From contig JANMDQ010000023.1 of NCBI GenBank assembly GCA_031376385.1, positions 310,001 through 374,000 on the forward strand: a stretch of DNA of 64,000 bases, given 5' to 3'. This stretch comes from Aquisediminimonas sp031376385 (GTDB lineage: Bacteria > Pseudomonadota > Alphaproteobacteria > Sphingomonadales > Sphingomonadaceae). Under the pieces are notes generated by a model. That model had not been told where the DNA came from. It was given only the letters and a program-made list of their open reading frames with translations, and did not search any database. The position numbers were made by a program, and so were the translations under genes. Shown here piece by piece: positions 33,802 through 42,927 of this stretch. Every line of letters begins with the position of its first letter. Position 1 is the stretch's first letter.

Positions 33802-34737
33802 ATGACACTGACACGCACATCTTTTGCTCTATTACTGGGCACTGCGCCTTTGATCATCATGACGACACCGCTGTTTGCGGCGGGTGGCGGCGGCGGTGGC
33901 GGATCATCACCAAGCGCCAGCGCCGCGCAATATGACCCTGCGGTTGAATATCAAAAAGGCATTGCTGCCCTGAAAGTCAAAGATTTCAAGGGCGCGAAGA
34001 CCGCCTTTGATCATGTGATTGCCGTGGCGCCGCGCGATGCGAATTCGCACTATCTGGCGGGATTTTCCCGCACGGGACTGAAAGATTGGAAAGGCGCGAA
34101 ACGCTATTTGGAAAAGGCGGTTAAACTGGATGCCAATTTGATTGGTGCTCACCGTGAATTGGGCGTCACCTATGCGATGCTGGGTGACAAAGCCAAAGCG
34201 ACCGCAACCAAAAGCGCGCTCGAAACCAAATCCAGCAGTTGCGCTGGCACTTGCCCCGAAACGGCTGATCTTAAAGCTGCGATTGATGCAATTGCTGCTG
34301 CTTTGGCCGCGCCTGCGAAAGTTTCAGATCGCGGGACGGAGAGCCTGTTATTCGCCAGCACTGCAAAAGGCGATAGCCTCTATCTAGGCGCAGTCGCGGA
34401 AATTAACGAGGGCCGTTATGAGGCTGCAATCGCAACGCTTAAATCTTCACAATCCAGCTTTGGCCCGCATCCTGACATTCTCACCTATCTTGGCTTTGCC
34501 AATCGTAAGCTTGGCCGCTTTGATGAAGCGGAACGCTATTACCGGGACGCCTTGGCCGTTGCGCCCAACCACCGCGGCGCCACCGAATATTTTGGGGAGC
34601 TGATGGTGGAACGCGGCGACATGGCTGGGGCCAAAATGATGCTTGCCCGGCTGGATACCCAGTGCCAATTTGGCTGTGCCGAAGCTGAGGAGCTGCGCCG
34701 ATGGATTGCCGAAGGCCGCTCACCGCATTCGTCCTGA
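33802..34737 (+). CDS. Exported TPR protein
   Basis: 311-residue protein. A signal peptide ends near residue 26 (PLFAAGG), followed by a Gly run (GGGGGGG) and a Ser-rich linker. Several TPR units follow (EYQKGIAALKVKDFKGAKTAF, AHRELGVTYAMLGDKAKATA, TYLGFANRKLGRFDEAERYY). The middle has a CAGTCPE pair of Cys and the end QCQFGCAEAEEL, so disulfides are likely. Its last 37 bases overlap the start of the cytochrome c gene, so the two are translated together and may cooperate in the periplasm. Function unknown. Confidence 0.85.
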   Translation: MTLTRTSFALLLGTAPLIIMTTPLFAAGGGGGGGSSPSASAAQYDPAVEYQKGIAALKVKDFKGAKTAFDHVIAVAPRDANSHYLAGFSRTGLKDWKGAKRYLEKAVKLDANLIGAHRELGVTYAMLGDKAKATATKSALETKSSSCAGTCPETADLKAAIDAIAAALAAPAKVSDRGTESLLFASTAKGDSLYLGAVAEINEGRYEAAIATLKSSQSSFGPHPDILTYLGFANRKLGRFDEAERYYRDALAVAPNHRGATEYFGELMVERGDMAGAKMMLARLDTQCQFGCAEAEELRRWIAEGRSPHSS

Positions 34738-35663
34738 TCCTGCTCACCGCTGCAACTGGCCCTTCGGTGCCGCTTGTACAGGCGCGGTGGACGGCAGCGG
34801 CGGGGCAGTTTGCTGCGCTGAGCTCTGATCCTGCTGAATGTCTCGCTCTGCCTCAATCAGCGCAGGACAGGGCGTCTGTTTTGATCGGACGAGTCGCATT
34901 TCGCACGCCCGTTTTGCTCGGCGGGCAAGCGGCGCGGGCGGGACTCACTTGCAACAGCTGTCATTTGAACGGGCGTGGCAATCCCGACTTCATGTTCCCG
35001 GGGCTGTCGGACCACCCCGGCTCCGCTGACGTTACATCGTCTTTGATGAGCAGCAAACAAGGCGACGGCGTGTTAAACCCACGACCGATCCCTGATTTGG
35101 TAGCCAGCCCGCCAAAGATATCACGTGATCTAGCCAACCCTGCACTGCCATCCTTCATTCGCGGACTGATTGTTGATGAATTTGACGGGCCAGAGCCCTC
35201 CGCCAAAGTGCTGGCGGGCCTCACGGCTTACGTGCGGGCCTTGCAACCATCCGCCTGCCCGACAAAGGCTAGGGAAGCTCAATCGCTCAACCGCCATATG
35301 AAAGATGCCAAGGCAGCGGCAGAGGCCGCATTGATGGCCCTGCGGGATGGTGATCCCGCCACGGCACGGCTGATGCTGGCAGGAGCCCGGGCAACATTAG
35401 GATTGGTACACGAACGCTATATCGGCCTGCCAACGGATCAGGCTCTGATTGCATCGACTGGTCAAGAATTGGGCGCAGTGCAACTGGGCATTGATCGCCA
35501 TGACCCTGACGCTGACGCGCAGTTGACGGCATGGCTCACGCGCCACCCCTTTGCGCTTCAAATCATAGCACGCCACGAAAAGCGCTCACTCTATAATCCA
35601 AAACGTCTCGCAAAAGCTCTGGGTGCTGCCGCGTCATCACCACAGCCTGCTGGTTCGCGCTGA
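34701..35663 (+). CDS. Cytochrome c-like periplasmic protein
   Basis: 320-residue exported protein. Hydrophobic signal segment LTAFVLILLTAATG. A single c-type heme site C-x2-CH is visible in LTCNSCHLNGRGN, with GNPDFMFPG after it, as in the cytochrome c/di-heme peroxidase-like group; MFPG may hold an axial Met. The C-terminal half is helical without further heme sites. The start overlaps the TPR gene by 37 bases; later starts are possible but would remove the signal peptide. Electron partner unknown. Confidence 0.82.
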   Translation: MDCRRPLTAFVLILLTAATGPSVPLVQARWTAAAGQFAALSSDPAECLALPQSAQDRASVLIGRVAFRTPVLLGGQAARAGLTCNSCHLNGRGNPDFMFPGLSDHPGSADVTSSLMSSKQGDGVLNPRPIPDLVASPPKISRDLANPALPSFIRGLIVDEFDGPEPSAKVLAGLTAYVRALQPSACPTKAREAQSLNRHMKDAKAAAEAALMALRDGDPATARLMLAGARATLGLVHERYIGLPTDQALIASTGQELGAVQLGIDRHDPDADAQLTAWLTRHPFALQIIARHEKRSLYNPKRLAKALGAAASSPQPAGSR

Positions 35664-35712
35664 TCGGAAGACTGACCGCGTTGGTGACCTGTGAAATTCC
35701 CCAAAATGAAAT

Positions 35713-35738
35713 GGGGGCTGGCATTGCTGCCAGCCCCC
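35713..35738 (-). terminator. Terminator hairpin, minus strand
   Basis: Perfect 11-bp stem GGGGGCTGGCA / TGCCAGCCCCC with a 4-base loop. On the minus strand it is followed by ATTTCATTTT, a T-rich tract; on the plus strand no T run follows. It therefore probably ends a leftward transcript that crosses 35825-36930. Confidence 0.75.
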
Positions 35739-35824
35739 ACTACGCCACTTCGCTCGCTTGATTGTCCCTTGCGGGGCTTTCGCGCCAAGCGCTGCTTGCG
35801 TATCAGACCCATGGCACGGGGGTG

Positions 35825-36040
35825 TCATGGTCTGACGGATTGGTTTCTTATCCTACCTGCCTCCGCTTCGGCTTGCGCCTTGGCTTTGCCCGATTGGTCG
35901 TCCACCGCTCCTTTTTGCCAGTTCTCGTTTCCGTCTGCTGTGCCCGAAAGCAACTCTTTCAGTCCCTTAAACCAACTGTCTTCCACTTTGGATTTCTTCG
36001 GTTTCCCGGTTCCATCCTCCGCTTCGACTCTTGAAAAGTC
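35825..36040 (-). pseudogene. Possible small gene or gene remnant, Lys/Glu/Ala-rich
   Basis: A 71-codon open frame on the minus strand lies between the SDR gene and a leftward terminator. Its translation is hydrophilic and protein-like: GKPKKSKVEDSWFKGLKELL, then NENWQKGAVDDQSGKAKA, and a stop at 35825-35827. It has no ATG; it is bounded by a stop at 36041-36043, while an ATG-started frame one phase away (MRLFKSRSGGWNRE) begins just there. A GTG (KSK-V-ED) could start a 53-residue product, or a frameshift may have broken the gene. No family is recognised. Confidence 0.35.
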
Positions 36041-36114
36041 TCATATAGATATGAGTCGCGCCAGCGGAATCTGCACGCGTTTGCCTGTGGATAACGGGGA
36101 TATTGGGGGCAGAA

Positions 36115-36930
36115 TCAGATGTTATTCTCCGCCGCCATTTTCTGGGCATATCCGCCCCTGACCGAAGCCGCCATTTGATCGAATAGCGCATCAGGATCGC
36201 TCCGCCGAAGTGCTGCGATATGCGCCTCTACCCCAGTTGCGAGGATCAATTCTCGCTTGCCTGCTGTGACTGCTGCCAAAATCGCGCGCGCGGCCTCCCC
36301 TGCTGGCATTCCGGCGTCAATTGCCGCGTCGCTCGCCCCGCGTGTTGATCCGTCAGCGTTCAGGGCATTGCGCGATACGTTGGTTTGAACTGATCCCGGC
36401 GCGATCACATGCACTTGGATGCCCAAATGCGCCGTTTCGCAGCGGACGCTGTCATGATAGCCGATCAGCCCGTGCTTGGCCGCGCAATAGGCAGAACGCA
36501 GCGCCACACCCGCGATGCCCGCAACACTTGATATCGCGACAATATGCCCGCCACCTGCGGCGACCATGCGCGGTAAATTGGCCTGCGTCAGGGCGATCGG
36601 CCCGAGGAGATCAACGTCAATCATCCGCTGATACACGCTGAAATCAGTGTCGATGGCCAGCGAGCGTTGCGATATGCCTGCGTTGTTGATGAGGCCGTGG
36701 ACACGGCCTTTCCAGCCCCAGGCCTGCGCTGCGATATCGGGGATGGCGTCAAAATCCACCGCATCAAAGGGGAGGATGAGGGTTTCGCCGCACTGCGCCG
36801 CCACGCTTTCGAGGGCCTGCGCGTTGCGGCCTGACAGGATGAGCTTCGCCCCGCCCGTGGCCAATTCCACCGCCAACGCCGCACCAATCCCGGATGACGC
36901 GCCTGTGATCCACCAGATTTGATCTTTCAT
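36115..36930 (-). CDS. Short-chain dehydrogenase/reductase
   Basis: 271-residue SDR. The start at 36930 (MKDQIWWITGASSGIG) puts the cofactor loop TGASSGIG at the expected place. NNAGIS, active-site ISSVAG and Y-x3-K in YCAAKHG are present; PGSVQTN follows. The longer C-terminus (GKRELILATGVEAHIAALRR) resembles SDRs acting on lipid-like ketones, which is only a hint. Divergent from the helicase gene with 47 bases between starts. Confidence 0.9.
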   Translation of the reverse strand: MKDQIWWITGASSGIGAALAVELATGGAKLILSGRNAQALESVAAQCGETLILPFDAVDFDAIPDIAAQAWGWKGRVHGLINNAGISQRSLAIDTDFSVYQRMIDVDLLGPIALTQANLPRMVAAGGGHIVAISSVAGIAGVALRSAYCAAKHGLIGYHDSVRCETAHLGIQVHVIAPGSVQTNVSRNALNADGSTRGASDAAIDAGMPAGEAARAILAAVTAGKRELILATGVEAHIAALRRSDPDALFDQMAASVRGGYAQKMAAENNI

Positions 36931-36977
36931 CTTTGTTCGCCCTCGCCTTTGTGATCTACTCACGCAATAAGCCGGTG

Positions 36978-39374
36978 ATGACTGCTGACAAGCCCACTCT
37001 GCCGAAGCCTATCGCCAAATGGTTCGCCGCGCGTGGATGGGCTGTCCGGCGGCATCAGCTGGAAATGCTGGAGGCTGCGGCGAGGGGCGAACATGTTTTG
37101 CTGACGGCCCCCACGGGTGCTGGGAAAACGCTGGCCGGGTTTTTGCCAGTGTTGGCTGAATTGGCCGAAGGCGCGCCGCCCGGGCTGCACACGCTTTATG
37201 TCTCGCCGTTGAAGGCACTGGCCATTGATGTGCGGCGTAATTTGCTGACGCCCATAGAGGATCTGGCCCTGCCGATCCGGGTCGAGGCCCGCACCGGGGA
37301 TACGCCCAGCGACCGCAAGAAACGCCAGCGCGAAGACCCGCCGCACATCCTGCTCACCACGCCGGAAAGCCTCAGCTTGTTGCTGTCTTACCCGGACAGT
37401 GCCAAAATGTTTGCGGGGTTGAAGGCGATCATCATTGATGAAGTCCATGCCTTTGCGCCGTCCAAACGTGGAGATTTGCTGGCGCTGTGCGTTGCGCGCT
37501 TAGCAACGCTTGCACCGGCGATGCGGCGTGTGGCTTTATCCGCCACCGTGTCAGAGCCGGACGATTATCTGAAGTGGCTGGGTGCCGACCGCCTGATCAT
37601 CGGAGACGCCGGGGCACCTCCGAACGTTACAATCCTGATTCCTGAAGACCGCATTCCGTGGGGCGGGCATAGCGGTAAATATGCCGCTGCGCAGGTGATG
37701 GCAGAGATTGAAACGCACGGCACTACGCTTGTCTTTTGCAACACGCGCGGGCTGGCTGAACTGATCTTTCAGGAACTTTGGACAGCGAACGAACTCAAAC
37801 TTCCGATTGCCATTCATCATGGCAGTCTGGACGTGGAGGCGCGGCGCAAAGTGGAGGCGGCTATGGCGGGTGGCAGGCTGCGCGGGCTGGTCGCCACGGC
37901 CAGTCTTGATTTGGGGGTAGACTGGGGCAATGTCGATTGTGTTATCCAAATGGGCGCGCCCAAGGGATCATCGCGACTTCTGCAGCGCATTGGTCGTGCC
38001 AATCACCGGCTCGATGCGTCAAGCGAAGCTGTGATTGTCCCGGGCAACCGCTTTGAATATCTGGAGGCGCGCGCTGCGATTGATGCGATTGAGGCGGGAC
38101 AGTTGGACGGCGATCCCTTTCGCCCCGGTGGGCTGGATGTGCTGGCTCAACATGTCATGGGCTGTGCTTGTTCCATGCCGTTCTTGGCCGAAGACTTGCT
38201 GGCCGAGGTGCAGAGTGCTGCCCCCTACCGCGACATTGACGCCGCGACCTTCGACCAAATTTTGCATCTCATCTCAACCGGCGGCTATGCGCTGAAGGCC
38301 TATGACCGGTTCCGCCGATTGGTACAGGACACAGATGGCCGTTGGCGCGTTACGCACCCCCGCTTTGCAACGCAGCACCGCCTGAACGCTGGCATCATTG
38401 TGGACACGCCCATGCTTGCTGTGCGGTTTCGCAACGGCAGGCGGCTGGGGCAGCTGGATGAATTTTTCGCCGCCACGCTTTCGCCCGGTGATACATTTTA
38501 TTTCTCTGGGATTGCGCTGGAAGTGGAGAAGACTGACGCGACTGACCTGTTCGTGCGCGCGACCAAACGCCATGCGCGCATCCCCAGCTATAATGGCGCG
38601 CGGATGCCGCTGACCACGCATCTGGCGGGCCGGGTACGGGCATTGCTCCACGATCAAAGCCAGTGGGGGCGCTTCCCTAGCGACGTGCGCGAATGGTTGA
38701 CCATGCAGGCGGCGCGCTCGATCATCCCTGCGCCGGATCAACTTCTGATCGAGACATTCCCGCGCGAAGGGCTTCACTATTTGGTGGTTTACAGCTTTGA
38801 AGGCTGGAATGCGCACCAGAGCATGGCGATGCTGATCTCCAAACGCATGGAAGTACGCGGGCTCAAACCCGTTGGTTTTATCGCCAGTGATTATGCGTTT
38901 GCGCTGTGGAGTCTGGACCCCGTGACGGACCCCGCCGCGCTGTTTTCAGCTGACATATTGGAAGATGAATTTGTCGATTGGATCGAGAATTCCGCGCTGC
39001 TCAAACGCGCATTTCGCGAAGTGGCGGTGATTGGCGGGCTGGTGGAACGGCAACAACCGGGCAAAACCAAATCCGGGCGGCAAGTGACCTTTTCCACTGA
39101 CCTTATCTATGATGTGTTGCGCCGGTACGAGCCTGATCATTTGCTGCTCAAGGCCGCGTGGGCCGATGCGCGGGCGAAAATGACTGATGTGGGCCGTTTG
39201 GGCGCACTATTAGACCGGGCGCAAGGCACGCTCATTCACAAGCATCTCCCCCAAATTTCCCCTCTCGCCGTGCCAATCATGGCGCTTATCGGTCGCGAAC
39301 GAATCAGCGGCGGTGAGGCTGATGAAGCCATCCTGTTCGAAGCGGATGCATTGGCCAGAGAAGCAATGGGCTAG
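36978..39374 (+). CDS. Ligase-associated DNA damage response DEXH-box helicase (Lhr-like)
   Basis: About 798 residues; ATG 36978 (MTADKPTLPKPIAKWF) gives the usual N-terminus. Motifs: Walker A APTGAGKTLAGFLP, LLTTPESLSLLL, DEVH box (IIDEVHAFAPSKRGD), SATVSEPDD, LVFCNTRGLAE, and motif VI QRIGRANHR. The C-terminal half has the Lhr-type winged-helix and associated domains. In many bacteria this helicase is next to an ATP-dependent ligase, a beta-CASP nuclease and the PdeM phosphoesterase; none of these is adjacent here. By family it acts in DNA repair. Confidence 0.9.
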   Translation: MTADKPTLPKPIAKWFAARGWAVRRHQLEMLEAAARGEHVLLTAPTGAGKTLAGFLPVLAELAEGAPPGLHTLYVSPLKALAIDVRRNLLTPIEDLALPIRVEARTGDTPSDRKKRQREDPPHILLTTPESLSLLLSYPDSAKMFAGLKAIIIDEVHAFAPSKRGDLLALCVARLATLAPAMRRVALSATVSEPDDYLKWLGADRLIIGDAGAPPNVTILIPEDRIPWGGHSGKYAAAQVMAEIETHGTTLVFCNTRGLAELIFQELWTANELKLPIAIHHGSLDVEARRKVEAAMAGGRLRGLVATASLDLGVDWGNVDCVIQMGAPKGSSRLLQRIGRANHRLDASSEAVIVPGNRFEYLEARAAIDAIEAGQLDGDPFRPGGLDVLAQHVMGCACSMPFLAEDLLAEVQSAAPYRDIDAATFDQILHLISTGGYALKAYDRFRRLVQDTDGRWRVTHPRFATQHRLNAGIIVDTPMLAVRFRNGRRLGQLDEFFAATLSPGDTFYFSGIALEVEKTDATDLFVRATKRHARIPSYNGARMPLTTHLAGRVRALLHDQSQWGRFPSDVREWLTMQAARSIIPAPDQLLIETFPREGLHYLVVYSFEGWNAHQSMAMLISKRMEVRGLKPVGFIASDYAFALWSLDPVTDPAALFSADILEDEFVDWIENSALLKRAFREVAVIGGLVERQQPGKTKSGRQVTFSTDLIYDVLRRYEPDHLLLKAAWADARAKMTDVGRLGALLDRAQGTLIHKHLPQISPLAVPIMALIGRERISGGEADEAILFEADALAREAMG

Positions 39375-39440
39375 GAAGCTATCGGCTGAGGCTATGCCAA
39401 GGTTGATTGAAGTGATATGAACACCTTCGGGAGAGATAAA

Positions 39441-40382
39441 ATGAAACATCTGCTCATATGGGTCGCCGCCTTGGCCAGCCCCGCTGTCGCACAGGACGCT
39501 TTGCCGCTTAACGATGCGTCTACCCATCCTGCCGAAACCATTACGACAGGCGAAGATGACAATAGCCGCTTGACCGTGCCTGTAATGGTCAATGGCCAAG
39601 GTCCGTTCCGTTTCATTGTGGACACAGGCGCTGATCGTAGCGTCATCTCTGCTGAACTCGCCGCGCGGTTAAGCTTGCCCGTGGACGAAAAAGTCCGCCT
39701 TGTCTCAATGGGCGGGGTCAGCACAGTCAATACAGTGCGGCTGAAATCACTGGCCGTCACGGCCAATCGGTCGATCAAAAATGTCGTTCTGCCTGCCCTT
39801 CCCGAACGCTATCTGGGGGCAGACGGTTTGGTCGGCCTTGACGCGCTGAAGGGTCAGCGGGTCATGCTCGATTTCGCGGCTCAAACCATCATTGTCGAAC
39901 CCGGCAACACGCGCGCCGTGCGCGATGATCCTGTCACCGGCAATATGATCGTCGTTCGCGCCCGCTCTCGAATGGGGCAATTGGTGCTGGTTGACGCAGA
40001 TGCCAACGGGCAGGACGTCTGGGTCATTGTCGATACCGGCGGGCAAAATACCGTCGCGAACGGCGCGATGAGAAACCTGATGATCAAACGCACGCCGGCT
40101 GAGGGCTTCAAGCAAATCACGTTGATGAGTGTTGTGGGGGAACGGATACCGGCTGAATATACAGTCATCGGCAAAATGCGGATTGGCGGCGTACAAATGG
40201 GGAATGCCGCTGTCGCCTTTGCCGATGCGCAGCCGTTTCGCAAATTCGGCCTTGTCCGCAAACCGGCAATGCTGCTCGGTATGGAGGGGTTGCGGAGTTT
40301 TAAGCGGGTGTCGATCGATTTTGCCAACAAGGAAGTGCGCTTCGTGATGCCCGAAGGGGTGCCATTGGGGGCTTCACGCTGA
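39441..40382 (+). CDS. Two-lobed retropepsin-like aspartic protease, exported
   Basis: 313-residue protein. ATG 39441 has GGGAG upstream and starts a signal peptide ending VAQ (residue 18). Two aspartic protease active-site motifs are seen in one chain: Asp 61 in FIVDTGADRSVIS and Asp 198 in VIVDTGGQNTVANG. Each is followed by a matching end (GLDALKGQRVMLDF and GMEGLRSFKRVSIDF), so the gene carries an internal duplication. Ordinary bacterial retropepsin-like proteins have one such domain and dimerise. Substrate unknown. Confidence 0.85.
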   Translation: MKHLLIWVAALASPAVAQDALPLNDASTHPAETITTGEDDNSRLTVPVMVNGQGPFRFIVDTGADRSVISAELAARLSLPVDEKVRLVSMGGVSTVNTVRLKSLAVTANRSIKNVVLPALPERYLGADGLVGLDALKGQRVMLDFAAQTIIVEPGNTRAVRDDPVTGNMIVVRARSRMGQLVLVDADANGQDVWVIVDTGGQNTVANGAMRNLMIKRTPAEGFKQITLMSVVGERIPAEYTVIGKMRIGGVQMGNAAVAFADAQPFRKFGLVRKPAMLLGMEGLRSFKRVSIDFANKEVRFVMPEGVPLGASR

Positions 40383-40415
40383 GCGCCCAATCCGAGTGAC
40401 GCTGAACCGGAGAGC

Positions 40416-41795
40416 TCAACTCTGCTGAGTGGATTCCTCTTGAGCCGTAACAGGCGGGGCTGCCTTCCATTTTTGTGCCACGGCACCGGACAAGGCCCCG
40501 GCGATCAGCCATGTCACAGGTGTGAGCGACGAATTCGGGATCAGATCAAGCAAGTTGATCATATGAACAATGCCAAGACTGGCAGTGGCAAGTGGAATGG
40601 CACCTGAGGCTCTGCCGCGCCGTAACCGCGCGATAAGCGGGTAACAGAGCAGCCCAAAACAAGCGATATAGCCAACCCAGCCATAAATGCCGACGACGAT
40701 AATCCATGTGCCATCCGTTGTGCTCGAATCCCGGCCTCCATAGCCCTTGTAAAGACGGTTCCGGCCCCATGTGCCCCAGCCGAATAAGGGTCGCTCACTT
40801 ACCTTTTCAAGCAGTTGATCCTCATTTTCCAATCTGAATTTAAACGAACCCTGTCGGTCATCGCTGGCCGAACCCGACAGGGCTGTTACGGTCTCGACGG
40901 GAATCAGTCCGGCACCCCTCAGCGCAGGATAGCTGAGGATGCAGAGCCCAAGGCACGCCGCCACCAAGACCATGAAACGCGGTCTCGCGAAAAGCACCAA
41001 AGGCGCTGCACAGAGGGTCAGGATCAAAGCGCCAAGAGATCGGCACAGCACCAAGATGATGGCGAGGTAGACCAGTATCACAATCATCGGCACCCCCGCG
41101 ACGCTGCGTCGCATGCGCGATAAGGCCGCGACGCTGAGCAGGCTCATCGCGCAGAAAATCGCCACTAACAGCCCGTGCCCCAAGAAAACGACTGGCCGAT
41201 ACCCGCCATCGCGCACTTGTTGGCTAAAGGAATGAGGGAAAAAGCCATAGATGATCGCGTGCAACTGCGGGCTCAGCCGAATTTCGATGAGCATGAGGGC
41301 CGAATAGGCAAGCCCAGCGATCATAAGGGCCCAAAGTATCCGTCGGTGCCCGTCCTCATCACCCAGCATCTGATAGCCAAGCAGGAAGGGGATGAGAATT
41401 GCTGCTTGCCGGACGGCAGCCGCAAAAGCATCATAGAAGGACATGGCGGCCAATGTTTGATTGGTGAGGACGATCGGATCGGGATTGCCAAGCGATGTCA
41501 AAAAGGGAGACAGAACGAACACAAAAATCGCAGCCTTCACTAGCACTGACCGCGGCAGCAGATAAAGTTTGAAACGCGTCAGTGTCATGGCGAGAACAAG
41601 AGCTGTCAGATTGGGGATCAGTTCCTTATCCAACGGAGGGACGCCGGGAAAATCAAATTGCGTTTTGACCGGAAGCAACAGGTACGCCCCCAAGATTGCC
41701 CAGATAATCGCAGTGCGCGGCCGCAGCCTTAAAAACTGGAGCAAGCCAATAAACGGCCACGCGATGAGAGCGCCATAGGCGATAAGATTTGGCAT
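40416..41795 (-). CDS. O-antigen ligase/polymerase (Wzy-like) membrane protein
   Basis: 459-residue polytopic membrane protein. The start at 41795 (MPNLIAYGALIAWPFIGLLQ) is preferred over an upstream in-frame codon. About ten to twelve helices and a large periplasmic loop with LLEKVSERPLFGWGTWGRN, the RPLFGWG pattern of the O-antigen ligase/polymerase family. In this locus it is the best candidate for the exopolysaccharide polymerase. It reads away from the exosortase gene, from a shared 265-base intergenic region. Confidence 0.82.
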   Translation of the reverse strand: MPNLIAYGALIAWPFIGLLQFLRLRPRTAIIWAILGAYLLLPVKTQFDFPGVPPLDKELIPNLTALVLAMTLTRFKLYLLPRSVLVKAAIFVFVLSPFLTSLGNPDPIVLTNQTLAAMSFYDAFAAAVRQAAILIPFLLGYQMLGDEDGHRRILWALMIAGLAYSALMLIEIRLSPQLHAIIYGFFPHSFSQQVRDGGYRPVVFLGHGLLVAIFCAMSLLSVAALSRMRRSVAGVPMIVILVYLAIILVLCRSLGALILTLCAAPLVLFARPRFMVLVAACLGLCILSYPALRGAGLIPVETVTALSGSASDDRQGSFKFRLENEDQLLEKVSERPLFGWGTWGRNRLYKGYGGRDSSTTDGTWIIVVGIYGWVGYIACFGLLCYPLIARLRRGRASGAIPLATASLGIVHMINLLDLIPNSSLTPVTWLIAGALSGAVAQKWKAAPPVTAQEESTQQS

Positions 41796-42060
41796 CGTCG
41801 GCTTTCGTTTGCTCTCGCAGGATTTGTCACAGTCCAGTTTCACCGCAGTCATGCGCTGACTGACAGGCCCAATCAAGGCCTGTTCATCCAAACTCGGGAC
41901 ATATATGGCAGTGTTTCGCCAACTATAAACTTGATCTTTACCTTATCAGGGCTAAGCAAATCGACGCCGGCGTAGAAGGCACATCGCTCGTTTAGGATTG
42001 GATGATCGTGACTCGCTGTGATTGCTTAGTCGACAGGCACTATAGGCTTTGGCCATTGTG

Positions 42061-42927
42061 ATGGTTGGCCAGCACCCATTTTTAGCATTTATGAAAACCA
42101 ATTGGTTATTTGTTTTAGGACTGATTGCCATTGTGCTGCCGTCGATGATTTCAGTCGCGCGGTTCAGTTGGGGCACGGATGCAGGCGCGCATAGTCCGAT
42201 TGTATTGGCCACCGGTCTCTGGCTCGTCGCGCAGCGATGGTATTTAATGCATGATATCCGCAAGCCTGCGCCGCTCTGGGCCGTGGTTCCTCTTTTTGCC
42301 GGGCTTCTGCTGTTCTATTATTTGTCCAGCGTCACCCAGATTGTCGAGATTAACGGCTACATGATGTATGGCCTGCTACTCATCGGTTTGCTCAGTTTTG
42401 TCGGGTGGAAAGCTGTTTTGGCGATTTCATTCCCGCTCTTTTATTTGCTCTTTGCCCTGCCGCCGCCGGAGTCGCTTGTTAGCCTGCTCACTCAGCCCCT
42501 CAAAATCTGGATTTCCCAGGCTGCCGTCAGCGCACTCTATGTCTTTGGATACCCAATAGCGGGATCAGGTGTGATGATCCAAGTCGGGCAATATCAATTG
42601 CTGGTGGCTGCCGCTTGTTCTGGGCTGAATTCGCTTATCACTTTGTCGGCAATTTCAATGTTCTATATCTACATGCGGCACCGGATGGACTGGGGTTATA
42701 CGGCTTTGATGATGTGCGCTGTCATTCCAGTCGCGATTTTTGCCAATTTGGTGCGCGTCCTGATCCTCATCCTCCTGACCTATCATGCGGGGGAGGCCTC
42801 AGCCCAAGGGTTCTTCCATGATTTCGCTGGCCTCACCCTTTTTGTAACGGCGTTGCTTACGATCATGGCGCTTGATTATTTTGCCCAGCCGCTGTGGCAA
42901 CGATTTCAGAAAAGAAAATCAGCATGA
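42061..42927 (+). CDS. xrtV: Exosortase, XrtV-like
   Basis: 288-residue membrane peptidase/transpeptidase (ATG 42061; TTG 42049 and ATG 42091 are alternatives). Eight or so membrane helices. The exosortase catalytic residues are present: Cys 186 in AACSGLNS, Arg 232 in NLVRVLILI and His 253 in FFHDFAGL. By family it recognises the PEP-CTERM tail of exported proteins, cuts it and probably attaches the protein to a surface component. Likely substrates are the three tandem proteins at 1826-4198. The type (V) is judged from the sphingomonad setting, EpsI partner and accessory gene. Confidence 0.88.
   Translation: MVGQHPFLAFMKTNWLFVLGLIAIVLPSMISVARFSWGTDAGAHSPIVLATGLWLVAQRWYLMHDIRKPAPLWAVVPLFAGLLLFYYLSSVTQIVEINGYMMYGLLLIGLLSFVGWKAVLAISFPLFYLLFALPPPESLVSLLTQPLKIWISQAAVSALYVFGYPIAGSGVMIQVGQYQLLVAAACSGLNSLITLSAISMFYIYMRHRMDWGYTALMMCAVIPVAIFANLVRVLILILLTYHAGEASAQGFFHDFAGLTLFVTALLTIMALDYFAQPLWQRFQKRKSA

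Larger units (their letters stand above)
35664..36114. other. Gap between cytochrome c and SDR genes
   Basis: 451 bases. It contains a minus-strand hairpin terminator at 35713-35738 and, to its right, an open minus-strand frame (35825-36040) that looks protein-like. The plus-strand frame across the same bases is Pro/Ser/Phe-rich and not convincing. Confidence 0.6.

Noticed and set aside
35691..36161. 156-codon plus-strand frame after the cytochrome c gene
   Set aside because: Starts in the hairpin terminator and is Ser/Pro/Phe-rich; the opposite frame is far more protein-like.
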